Shown here in pieces: positions 57,500-64,000 of a DNA stretch of 64,000 nt. The notes below the pieces were generated by a model. That model did no database searches and had not been told where the DNA came from. It was given only the letters and a program-made list of their open reading frames with translations. The translations under genes were made by a program, and so were the position numbers. How positions within the stretch are numbered: the stretch's first letter is position 1; each line of letters begins with the position of its first letter. Source of the DNA: Streptomyces justiciae (GTDB lineage: Bacteria; Actinomycetota; Actinomycetes; Streptomycetales; Streptomycetaceae); contig NZ_JADDXU010000021.1 of the NCBI RefSeq assembly GCF_015163075.1, forward strand, positions 87,785-151,784, in the 5' to 3' direction.

Positions 57500-58603
57500 A
57501 TGTCCGACTTCGTACCTGGCCTCGAAGGAGTCGTCGCGTTCGAGACGGAGATCGCCGAACCGGACAAGGAGGGCGGCGCCCTCCGGTACCGCGGCGTCGA
57601 CATCGAGGACCTCGTCGGTCACGTCTCGTTCGGCAACGTCTGGGGCCTGCTCGTCGACGGCGCCTTCCGCCCCGGCCTGCCGCCCGCCGAGCCCTTCCCG
57701 ATCCCGGTCCACTCCGGCGACATCCGCGTGGACGTCCAGTCGGCCCTGGCCATGCTCGCCCCCGTCTGGGGCCTCAAACCCCTCCTCGACATCGACGAGG
57801 CCCAGGCCCGCGACGACCTCGCCCGCGCCGCCGTCATGGCCCTGTCCTACGTCGCCCAGTCCGCCCGAGGCCAGGGCCGCCCCATGGTCCCGCAGCGCGA
57901 GATCGACAAGGCCCAGTCCGTCGTCGAACGCTTCATGATCCGCTGGCGCGGCGAACCCGACCCGAAGCACGTCGCGGCCGTCGACGCGTACTGGACGTCC
58001 GCCGCCGAGCACGGCATGAACGCGTCCACCTTCACGGCGCGGGTCATCGCCTCGACCGGCGCGGACGTGGCCGCGGCGCTCTCGGGTGCCGTAGGCGCCA
58101 TGTCGGGTCCGCTGCACGGCGGTGCGCCGTCGCGCGTCCTGCACATGATCGAGGAGATCGAGCGGACCGGCGACGCCGAGGCGTACGTCAAGCAGGCCCT
58201 CGACAAGGGCGAGCGGCTGATGGGCTTCGGCCACCGGGTGTACCGGGCCGAGGACCCCCGCGCGCGCGTGCTGCGGCGTACGGCGCGGGAGCTGGGCGCG
58301 CCGCGCTTCGAGGTGGCGGAAGCCTTGGAGAAGGCGGCGCTGGCGGAGCTGCATGCCCGCCGCCCCGACCGCGTCCTGGCCACGAACGTGGAGTTCTGGG
58401 CGGCGATCGTGTTGGACTTCGCCGAGGTTCCGGCGCACATGTTCACGTCCATGTTCACGTGCGCTCGTACGGCCGGATGGTCGGCGCACATTCTGGAGCA
58501 GAAGCGGACGGGGCGGCTGGTGCGGCCTTCTGCTCGGTATGTGGGGCCGGGGGTGCGGAGCCCTCAGGAGATCGAGGGGTACGGGAGCATTGCCGCCCAG
58601 TGA
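57500..58603 (+). CDS. Citrate synthase 2
   Basis: A 367-residue citrate synthase of the short actinobacterial type. The catalytic histidines are in GPLHGGAPSRVL and GFGHRVYRAEDPRA, and the catalytic Asp in VLDFAEVPAHMF. ATG 57500 is chosen because GAGGAG lies eight bases upstream and the protein then begins MSDFVPGLEGVVAFET, the usual start. 2-Methylcitrate synthase is an alternative activity within this family. Confidence 0.92.
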   Translation: MSDFVPGLEGVVAFETEIAEPDKEGGALRYRGVDIEDLVGHVSFGNVWGLLVDGAFRPGLPPAEPFPIPVHSGDIRVDVQSALAMLAPVWGLKPLLDIDEAQARDDLARAAVMALSYVAQSARGQGRPMVPQREIDKAQSVVERFMIRWRGEPDPKHVAAVDAYWTSAAEHGMNASTFTARVIASTGADVAAALSGAVGAMSGPLHGGAPSRVLHMIEEIERTGDAEAYVKQALDKGERLMGFGHRVYRAEDPRARVLRRTARELGAPRFEVAEALEKAALAELHARRPDRVLATNVEFWAAIVLDFAEVPAHMFTSMFTCARTAGWSAHILEQKRTGRLVRPSARYVGPGVRSPQEIEGYGSIAAQ

Positions 58604-58612
58604 GGTGGGTGG

Positions 58613-58706
58613 CTGAGGGGCGCGGGCGGCTGCGGGCCAGTCAGTGGCTGGTCGCGCCCACGCGGCGGAGCCGCAAATCGATACAGCCCCGCGCCCCTGA
58701 GGGCGT
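58613..58706. repeat. Dispersed intergenic repeat, long form
   Basis: An inverted repeat with 11-base perfect arms, AGGGGCGCGGG (58616-58626) and CCCGCGCCCCT (58688-58698), encloses the GTGGCTGGTCGCGC core of the repeat plus CGGCGGAGCCG. It starts ten bases after the citrate synthase stop and ends just before the convergent oxygenase stop. It probably doubles as a terminator. Confidence 0.8.
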
Positions 58707-58709
58707 TGC

Positions 58710-59747
58710 CTAAGCCGGAGTCAGCAAGTCCTGGTGATGGCGCTCCGCCACCAGCGGATGTGCCCGCAGCTTGCCCTTGAGCTCGTTGTAGCCGTACTCG
58801 GCGAAGAGAGGGTTGGACGGGTCGTCGGCGACGCCGGGGGCGGCGGACGCGTACGCGAAGGGCAGCGGCTCCACCCGCGCATCCAGCCGTGGGTTGTAGA
58901 AGAACGGCACGGAGAACCGCTCAGTGGCGCCGGGCGGGGAGACGACCCGGTGGTTGGTGGCCACGAGATACCCGTTCGTGGCCACCTCCAACAACTCCCC
59001 GAGATTCACGACGAACGCCCCCTCCAGCGGCGGCACGTCATGGAAGAGCCCGTCCTCACGCTGCACCTGAAGGCCACCGACCTGGTCCTGGAGCAGCAGG
59101 GTGAGGAACCCGTAGTCCTTGTGGGCACCGACGCCCTGATCGGCGCCGTCCCCGGCACTCCCCGGATAGCGCACGAGCTTGAGATGCGGGTGGGCCGGCT
59201 CGCCGAAGATCGGGTCGTAGAAGTCGGCGGGCGCTCCGATGGAGGCGAGCAGCTCGTGCAGCAGCCGCTCGGCGACCGAGCTGAGCCGCTCGACCCAGGC
59301 GAGCGCGGCGGTACGCAGCTCGGGCAGGGAGTCGGGCCACTGGTTGGGCCCCTGGAGCCACCAGTACGCGGGCTCGTGCGGGCCGGGTATCCGGGCGGGT
59401 CGCTCGGCCCCTATGTCGAGCTGATCCCGCCAGTCCCGACTGCCACCGGTGCGCTCGTCGCCGGTGCGGGTGTACCCCCGGAAGTGCGGCGACCGTACGT
59501 TGTCGAGGGCGAGCCGCTCACGCTCGGGCAGCGCGAAGAACCTCCGCATGGCGGAGAGCAGCGCATCGAGCTCGCCCCGGGGAACCCCATGCCCGATGAG
59601 CTGGAAGAACCCCACGTCATGGGCGGCACTGTGCAGCTGGGCATGGAGCAGCGCACGGGCCTGGGGGCCGCGGTCGGCGGCGGAGAGATCGACGATCGGG
59701 AGCTGCTGGTACGACGGATTCGACGGATTCGTCGACACGTGGGTCAT
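58710..59747 (-). CDS. Isopenicillin N synthase-like Fe(II)/2-oxoglutarate oxygenase
   Basis: A 345-residue non-haem iron oxygenase. The N-terminal DIOX_N motif VGFFQLIGHGVP and the iron ligands are visible: HKD in VGAHKDYGFLTLL and the distal His in ATNHRVVSP, with RFS (ATERFSVPFF) for the 2-oxoglutarate carboxylate. The substrate is unknown. It is preceded by a 24-codon leader peptide 67 bases upstream, so expression may be attenuated. The start lacks a strong alternative. Confidence 0.9.
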   Translation of the reverse strand: MTHVSTNPSNPSYQQLPIVDLSAADRGPQARALLHAQLHSAAHDVGFFQLIGHGVPRGELDALLSAMRRFFALPERERLALDNVRSPHFRGYTRTGDERTGGSRDWRDQLDIGAERPARIPGPHEPAYWWLQGPNQWPDSLPELRTAALAWVERLSSVAERLLHELLASIGAPADFYDPIFGEPAHPHLKLVRYPGSAGDGADQGVGAHKDYGFLTLLLQDQVGGLQVQREDGLFHDVPPLEGAFVVNLGELLEVATNGYLVATNHRVVSPPGATERFSVPFFYNPRLDARVEPLPFAYASAAPGVADDPSNPLFAEYGYNELKGKLRAHPLVAERHHQDLLTPA

Positions 59748-59814
59748 GGTGCGTCCGCAAAGGGTGAGAGGGAGAAAAGGCGGCAGCGAATGGCTGCGCG
59801 GAAGGGCTGGAGGC

Positions 59815-59889
59815 TCAGACGGAGCGTCGACAGCCCATGCTCGTGACGCGGACGTAGTCCACGTGGCGGCGTCGAACGAGCGAAAGCAT
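59815..59889 (-). CDS. Putative cysteine-responsive leader peptide
   Basis: A 24-codon frame encoding MLSLVRRRHVDYVRVTSM followed by GCRRSV. The RRHVDYVRV core matches the actinobacterial leader peptides (L-x-R-R-H-V-D-L-x-R) found upstream of sulfur-assimilation genes, and a single cysteine lies five codons from the stop. It reads toward the oxygenase gene. A GGCAGC-GAAT-GGCTGC-like stem at about 59781-59797 lies between the leader and the oxygenase start. Ribosome stalling at the Cys codon could control the oxygenase gene. There is no strong ribosome site, so the transcript may be leaderless. Confidence 0.7.
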   Translation of the reverse strand: MLSLVRRRHVDYVRVTSMGCRRSV

Positions 59890-60292
59890 GCGGTCAGGGT
59901 ACTGCGTGCCGCAAGAATGCCGGGTGTCGCAGATCACGCCCGCAAAACTTCCCCGTATCTCTGCGAGAAACGCAGACGACCCGCGAGCTCGGGTCCCCCC
60001 GCCTCAGCGGGGGAGCCGGCCGGACGTACCGGCGAGCTCACGGGTCGGGTGACTGCTTGGGATTGGGCCGGCTGCACGCGTCTATCGCGCACTGGTCCGG
60101 CACCGCACTGAATGTGGTGACGGGCCGCTAGCCCGCAGCCACCTCTTCCGTCCGGTATGAATACATCTGCCGAACCACCTCCCTTCTGAAGTAGCAGCAG
60201 CCTAAGAAGCCCTCGGCGCCCGATCAACCCGTTTTTCGAGATGTTGACGGAGCCGGTTCCGAGCCCTCCGAGAGCAGCCTGCTCCCGACCTC
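59890..60292. other. 403-base gap with hairpins and a broken or spurious small frame
   Basis: No gene can be supported here. A strong hairpin CCCCCGC-CTCA-GCGGGGG lies at 59996-60013 and a smaller TCTGCG-AGAAA-CGCAGA at 59960-59976. On the minus strand, ATG at 60166 with an upstream GGGAGG opens a frame for MYSYRTEEVAAG, then TAG at 60128-60130, after which the same frame continues to 60038 with a C-x5-C segment (DQCAIDACSRPN). GGGC-TAGCG-GCCC and CGCG-ATAGA-CGCG stems in the same stretch would fit a structured RNA. The region may hold a small RNA. Confidence 0.4.
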
Positions 60293-61204
60293 TCAGAGGA
60301 TGCTCCTGCGCCCCTCCCCGAAGTAGTGCCCCTCCGCCAGGTCCGCGAGCAGGTTCGGCTGTTCCGGCTTCCAGCCCAGGCGCTGTTGGGTCAGGGTGCT
60401 GGATGCGCGGAGGTCGAGGGCGATGAAGTGGGCGAACCAGCCGAAGTGGGTGGCGGCCTCGGCCTGCGGTAGCCGCACCACCGGTACGCCCAGGCCCTGG
60501 CCGATCGCGGTCGCGATGGCGTGGAGGGGGACGCCCTCGTCGTCGATCGCGTGGACGCGGGTGCCTGCGTCGGCCTTCTCCAGGGCCAGGCGGTAGAGGC
60601 GGGCCGCGTCGAGGCGGTGGACGGCGGGCCAGTGGTTGGTGCCGGCGTCGATCGTCGCGGAGACGCCCTTGTCGCGGGCGATGTCGATGAGCTTCGGGAC
60701 GAAGGCGCCGTCCTCGTGACCGTGGACGGACGGAGGCAGGCGGAGGACCGTGGCGCGTACGCCGCGGTCGGCGAGGGCGAGGGTGGCCTCCTCGGAGGGG
60801 ACGCGGAAGGGCGCCACGGAGTCCGGGTGGGCCGCGTCCTCCTCCGTGGCGTAGATGCCCGGCTCGACCAGGAACGCCGACGTCGTCACGAACGGCTTGC
60901 CGGTGCCTTCCAGCACCGACCCCATGGCCTCGATGGCGTGCAGGTCGATCACGCCGGAGGCGGCGATGTTCGAGAAGTCGTGCTTGAAGGCGGTGTGGAT
61001 GACACCGTCGGCCGCCTCCGCTCCGCGGCGCAGGCTGTCGAGGTCGTCCAGGTCGCCGCGGTGCACCTCCGCGCCCGCCGCCCGCAGCGCCGCCGCGGAG
61101 GAGTCGGAGCGGGCCAGGCCGACCACCTCATGACCGGCGCCGAGCAGTTCACGTACGACGGCGCTGCCCACGAAGCCACTGGCGCCGGTGACGAACACAC
61201 GCAT
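60293..61204 (-). CDS. NAD(P)-dependent epimerase/dehydratase family protein (SDR)
   Basis: A 303-residue extended or atypical short-chain dehydrogenase. The N-terminal nucleotide motif is TGASGFVGSAVVRELL, followed by GDLDDLDSL. The catalytic Tyr-x3-Lys is not in the usual place; the sequence near residue 130 (GIYATEEDAAH) carries only the Tyr, as in atypical SDRs. ATG 61204 is chosen with a GGGGGT tract upstream. It diverges from a LysR gene, which likely controls it. Substrate unknown. Confidence 0.88.
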   Translation of the reverse strand: MRVFVTGASGFVGSAVVRELLGAGHEVVGLARSDSSAAALRAAGAEVHRGDLDDLDSLRRGAEAADGVIHTAFKHDFSNIAASGVIDLHAIEAMGSVLEGTGKPFVTTSAFLVEPGIYATEEDAAHPDSVAPFRVPSEEATLALADRGVRATVLRLPPSVHGHEDGAFVPKLIDIARDKGVSATIDAGTNHWPAVHRLDAARLYRLALEKADAGTRVHAIDDEGVPLHAIATAIGQGLGVPVVRLPQAEAATHFGWFAHFIALDLRASSTLTQQRLGWKPEQPNLLADLAEGHYFGEGRRSIL

Positions 61205-61330
61205 GCTGATGACCCCCAGAGGGATGGAATTCGGGATGCCTCCAGCGTCCGCGCCGCAGCGGCCCGGCGTCCAAAGCCTCTTTCGTATGCGGCAATGCGA
61301 TCTGGGCATCACCGCAGCTAAGCTCGCCGT

Positions 61331-62224
61331 ATGGCCGACTCTCAGTCGATCCCCGTGGACCTCGATCTCCGTCTCGTCCGGTACTTCACCGTCGTCGCCG
61401 AGCATCGCCACTTCGGTCGTGCCGCCGAGGCCCTGCACATCACCCAGCCCTCCCTGAGCCGTCAGGTGCAGCGGCTGGAGCGGGAGTTGGGGGCGCGGCT
61501 GCTGGACCGGACGCCGCAGGGGACGCGGCTGACGGAGGCGGGGGAGGCTTTTCTGCCGGAGGCGAAGGCGCTGCTGCGGGCGGCGGCTCAGGCGGCCGTA
61601 CGCGCGCGTGCCGCCGCTCAGCCGCATCGGATGACGGTCGGTTTCACCTCGGGCATCATCGTCACCCCGGCGGTCCGGGCGGTACGGCACCGGCACCCCG
61701 ACGCCGAGGTGCTGACCGCCCACCTGAACTGGGACGACGTACATCACGCCCTGCTCGAGCACCGGGTCGACGCGGTGGTGACCCGGCTGCCGTTCCGCAC
61801 CGAGCGGCTGCGGGTGACGGTCCTCTACGACGAGCCGCGCGTGCTGATCGTGCCGCTGGACCATCGGCTGGCCGGCAAGGAGGCCGTCACGCTGGACGAC
61901 ATCGCCGACGAGCGGCTGCCGCGTACGGCGGACCCGGTGCGCAGCGCGTTCTGGCGGTTCGAGCCGCGTCCGGACGGGCGCCCGGCGCCGGACGGGCCGC
62001 TCATCGAGGCGGTCGAGGACAAGTTCGAACTCGTCGCCGCGGGCGAGTCGTTGGCCGTCGCCGCGCAGTCCGTGGGCCGGGTCCTGCGGCCCGACCTCAC
62101 CATGGTCCCGCTGGAGGGTGTCGAGCCCAGCCATGTCGTCGTCGCCACCCGCGCGGACGACCGCAACCGCCTGGTGACCGCCTTCCGCAAGGCCGCGCGG
62201 GACCATCTCACCCCGGGTGCGTGA
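61331..62224 (+). CDS. LysR family regulator (divergent from the SDR gene)
   Basis: A 297-residue regulator with the N-terminal LysR helix-turn-helix (HFGRAAEALHITQPSLSRQVQRLE) and a periplasmic-binding-like effector domain. It diverges from the SDR gene across 126 bases and probably regulates it. Inverted TGCGG/CCGCA elements (61288 and 61312) lie in the gap. It overlaps the convergent LysR gene at 62208 by 17 bases. Confidence 0.92.
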   Translation: MADSQSIPVDLDLRLVRYFTVVAEHRHFGRAAEALHITQPSLSRQVQRLERELGARLLDRTPQGTRLTEAGEAFLPEAKALLRAAAQAAVRARAAAQPHRMTVGFTSGIIVTPAVRAVRHRHPDAEVLTAHLNWDDVHHALLEHRVDAVVTRLPFRTERLRVTVLYDEPRVLIVPLDHRLAGKEAVTLDDIADERLPRTADPVRSAFWRFEPRPDGRPAPDGPLIEAVEDKFELVAAGESLAVAAQSVGRVLRPDLTMVPLEGVEPSHVVVATRADDRNRLVTAFRKAARDHLTPGA

Positions 62225-63092
62225 CCGTCTCCAGGAGGTTCGCGACGAGCGGACTGTCGTCGCCCGAGCGCCAGGCCACCGCGACCACGGTCCGCGCGTC
62301 CGTTGCGGCGAGGGGCCGGAAGGCGACCCCCTTGAGCCGGATACGGCGGATGCTCGCCGGTGCGAGCGAGACTCCGAGGCCGGTCTCGACGAGGGCGCAG
62401 ACGGTCTGCCACTCGGTGGCGTGCTGGGCGACGTGCGGGGCGCAGAGGCCGGTGATGCGGTCGTGGAGTCCGGGGCCCGCCTCGCGCGGCAGGAGGACGA
62501 AGGGGTGCTCGGCCAACTCGGAGGGCGTCACCCGGCGTTGGGCCGCCAGGGGATGGGCGCGGGGCAGCACCGCCACGAACGGCTCCGTCAGGACCGTACG
62601 GAAGGACAAGTCCGGGTCGGCGGACGGTGGTTCGCGCAGGAGGCCCACGTCGAGGGACCCGTCTCGGAGGGCGGTGAGCTGGGGTGCGGTGGTCATCTCG
62701 CGGATGTCCAGGCGTACTTGGGGATAGCGGTCCAGGTAAGTGCGTAGCAGTCCCGGCAGCAGTGTCAGGGCGAGCGACGCGGCGAAGCCCAGGCGCAGGG
62801 TGCCGGTCCGGCCGGCGGCCGCCGCGCGGGCCGCAGCCAGGCCGTCGGTGAGTGCGGCGAGGGCCTGGCGGGCGGCGGGGAGCAGTTCCCGTCCGGCCGG
62901 GGTGAGGGCGACGGGACCCGGGGGGCGTACGAGGAGCGGGGCGCCGACCTTGTCCTCCAGGCGCCGGATCTGCTGGCTCAGCGGCGGCTGGGCGATGCCG
63001 AGCCGTGCGGCGGCCCGCCCGAAGTGCAGTTCCTCGGCGAGGACGACGAAGGCGTGGAGTTGGGGAAGGGGGAGTTCCGGTCGCTGCTCCAT
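62208..63092 (-). CDS. LysR family regulator (divergent from ridA-like gene)
   Basis: A 294-residue LysR regulator with HFGRAAARLGIAQPPLSQQIRRLE near residue 21. The family CATB/BenM-like effector domain follows. It diverges from the RidA gene; the ATATCC-CCAT-GGATAT palindrome overlaps its start codon, so binding may also repress its own gene. The 3' end overlaps the other LysR gene tail to tail. Confidence 0.92.
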   Translation of the reverse strand: MEQRPELPLPQLHAFVVLAEELHFGRAAARLGIAQPPLSQQIRRLEDKVGAPLLVRPPGPVALTPAGRELLPAARQALAALTDGLAAARAAAAGRTGTLRLGFAASLALTLLPGLLRTYLDRYPQVRLDIREMTTAPQLTALRDGSLDVGLLREPPSADPDLSFRTVLTEPFVAVLPRAHPLAAQRRVTPSELAEHPFVLLPREAGPGLHDRITGLCAPHVAQHATEWQTVCALVETGLGVSLAPASIRRIRLKGVAFRPLAATDARTVVAVAWRSGDDSPLVANLLETVTHPG

Positions 63093-63128
63093 ATCCCCAT
63101 GGATATCACTTCATCCGCTGCTGGATAT
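63091..63128. promoter_or_regulatory. LysR-type operator region
   Basis: ATATCC-CCAT-GGATAT (63091-63106) is a perfect inverted repeat, and a further TGGATAT occurs at 63122-63128, 22 bases after the first TGGATAT. The region lies in the 72-base gap between the LysR and RidA genes. This pattern of a recognition palindrome plus a second half-site is usual for LysR regulators. Confidence 0.6.
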
Positions 63129-63164
63129 TCGACGTATAACCGCAGCTCACCTACGGTTTGGCGC

Positions 63165-63563
63165 ATGACGAAGCGACGCGCGATTCTCAGCGGTTCGGTG
63201 TTCGAGGAGCAGATCGGGTACGCCCGTGCCGTGGTCGACGGCGACTGGGTGCACGTCTCCGGGACGACCGGCTACGACTACGCGACGATGACCATCTCCG
63301 ACGACGTCGTCGAGCAGGCGGCGCAGTGTCTGCGGAACATCGAGGCGGCCCTGGCGGAGGCCGGGAGCGGTTTCGAGGACGTCGTCCGGGTGCGGTATCT
63401 GCTGCCCGACCGGGAGGACTTCGAGCCGTGCTGGCCGGTGCTGCGGCGGGTGTTCGGTCAGGTGCGGCCGGCGGCGACGATGATGATGTGCGGACTCGCC
63501 GATCCTCGTATGAAGATCGAGATTGAGGTGTACGCGCGGCGGGGAAGTGGAGGACGTGTCTGA
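63165..63563 (+). CDS. RidA family protein
   Basis: A 132-residue member of the YjgF/YER057c/RidA family, whose archetype hydrolyses reactive enamine/imine intermediates. Typical parts are GDWVHVSGTTGYD, QAAQCLRNIEAALAEAG, DVVRVRYLLPD and the C-terminal IEIEVYARR. The arginine in YVRYL-like position (RVRYLL) is present. It likely forms an operon with the following acetyltransferase and responds to the divergent LysR. Confidence 0.9.
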   Translation: MTKRRAILSGSVFEEQIGYARAVVDGDWVHVSGTTGYDYATMTISDDVVEQAAQCLRNIEAALAEAGSGFEDVVRVRYLLPDREDFEPCWPVLRRVFGQVRPAATMMMCGLADPRMKIEIEVYARRGSGGRV

Positions 63564-64000
63564 TCTTCCGATAGTCCGGCTGGAGCGTGCCGTCGGCGAC
63601 GCCATGCTCGAACAGTGGCGGTACGTCCACAACGTGATCATCCCGGCCGACCCGCTGGACCTCGACGTGGTGCGGGAGCGCAGTACGCGCTACCGCCTGG
63701 AGAACGCGTACGTCGGTGACGTCCTCGTCGGCTGCTCCACCGTGCGCCCGCCGGAGGGCGAGGACGCGGTGGCGACCGTCATCGCGCGCGTGCTGCCCGA
63801 GTACCGGCGGCGGGGATACGGGACGGCGCTGTACGAGAACGGGCTCGCCCACGCGCGCGTGCTGGGCGCGAAGGTGATCGAGACGTGTGTGCTGGCCGTC
63901 AACGAGGACGGGCTGCGCTTCGCCGGGAGACAGGGCTTCGTCGAGGTCGAGCGGTATGTGCTCGACGGCGAGAGCGACGAGTGGGTCGATCTCCGGCTGG
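63556..64000 (+). CDS. GNAT family acetyltransferase, partial (3' end outside window)
   Basis: The first 148 codons are visible. The acetyl-CoA motif is LPEYRRRGYGTALYENGL near residue 85, and GLRFAGRQGFVEVERYV near residue 125 matches the end of the fold. The GTG at 63556 is chosen because GGGGAAG lies eight bases upstream; an earlier GTG at 63547 is adjacent to that tract. It overlaps the RidA gene by eight bases, so the two are co-translated. Confidence 0.85.
   Translation, partial: MSDLPIVRLERAVGDAMLEQWRYVHNVIIPADPLDLDVVRERSTRYRLENAYVGDVLVGCSTVRPPEGEDAVATVIARVLPEYRRRGYGTALYENGLAHARVLGAKVIETCVLAVNEDGLRFAGRQGFVEVERYVLDGESDEWVDLRL

Noticed and set aside
58613..58706. Insertion sequence remnant
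   Set aside because: There are inverted arms but no transposase or target duplication; the unit matches the dispersed intergenic repeat.
59934..60227. A 97-codon minus-strand frame in the oxygenase/SDR gap
   Set aside because: The translation is not protein-like apart from a short hydrophobic start, it crosses a strong hairpin and has no supporting ribosome site.

Overview
The window is high-GC DNA with strong third-position G/C bias, frequent GTG and TTG starts, many 4-base ATGA/GTGA gene overlaps and actinobacterial hallmark families: a conservon, DUF397 with a DUF5753 regulator, EACC1 with a caspase, futalosine-route menaquinone genes, and a CebR box on a cellulase. This points to a Streptomyces chromosome. 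The gene order (mqnD-mqnB ... serC ... pdxH-citrate synthase) fits my memory of the chromosome core of the genus, which I could not verify. I see no rRNA, tRNA, CRISPR array, prophage or insertion sequence.

Layout. 1-4.3 kb: end of mqnD, mqnB, a DUF2771 lipoprotein, an MFS exporter and a DUF3027 protein. 4.3-12.7 kb: three paralogous small secreted proteins (two in tandem, one 6 kb away) flanking a sacsin/Hsp90-type ATPase, a TetR/aldo-keto reductase pair with twin operators and an orphan CdiI-like immunity protein; two of the paralogs share a conserved palindromic promoter block. 12.7-25.7 kb: CtpE-like P-type ATPase, DUF2530 protein, purine permease, Tat-exported propeller, RHH protein, MarR/MFS pair, acetyltransferase, RNA ligase-like phosphodiesterase, aldo-keto reductase, DUF397/HTH pair, Uma2 protein and SGNH hydrolase. 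25.7-33 kb: secreted propeller, TetR with a DrrAB-type ABC exporter under twin operators, GH5-CBM2 cellulase under a CebR box, and a two-gene EACC1-caspase module. 33-40 kb: serC and a conservon (cvnA-B-C-D plus two P450s, one lacking the ExxR arginine). 40-46.3 kb: FAD/Fe-S oxidoreductase, FemX-like transferase, EamA exporter and a membrane coiled-coil protein next to a 39-bp minisatellite.

46.4-56.5 kb is one eight-gene operon: TIGR03084 protein, AtuA-like protein, acyl-CoA carboxylase beta and biotinylated alpha chains, acyl-CoA dehydrogenase, acyl-CoA ligase, enoyl-CoA hydratase and TetR. It holds most of an acid-activation, dehydrogenation, carboxylation and hydration pathway for a branched or isoprenoid acid, with a strong palindrome at its promoter. 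56.6-64 kb: pdxH, citrate synthase, a 2-oxoglutarate-type oxygenase preceded by a 24-codon leader peptide, an epimerase, two LysR regulators, a RidA protein and the start of a GNAT enzyme.

The best candidates for an under-described system are the EACC1-caspase module with its duplicated C-terminal domain, the AtuA-containing operon, the secreted paralogs with their shared palindrome, and the leader peptide ahead of the oxygenase. A dispersed intergenic repeat occurs four times, each within about 16 bases of a stop codon; one copy supplies the stop codon of the biotin carboxylase gene.
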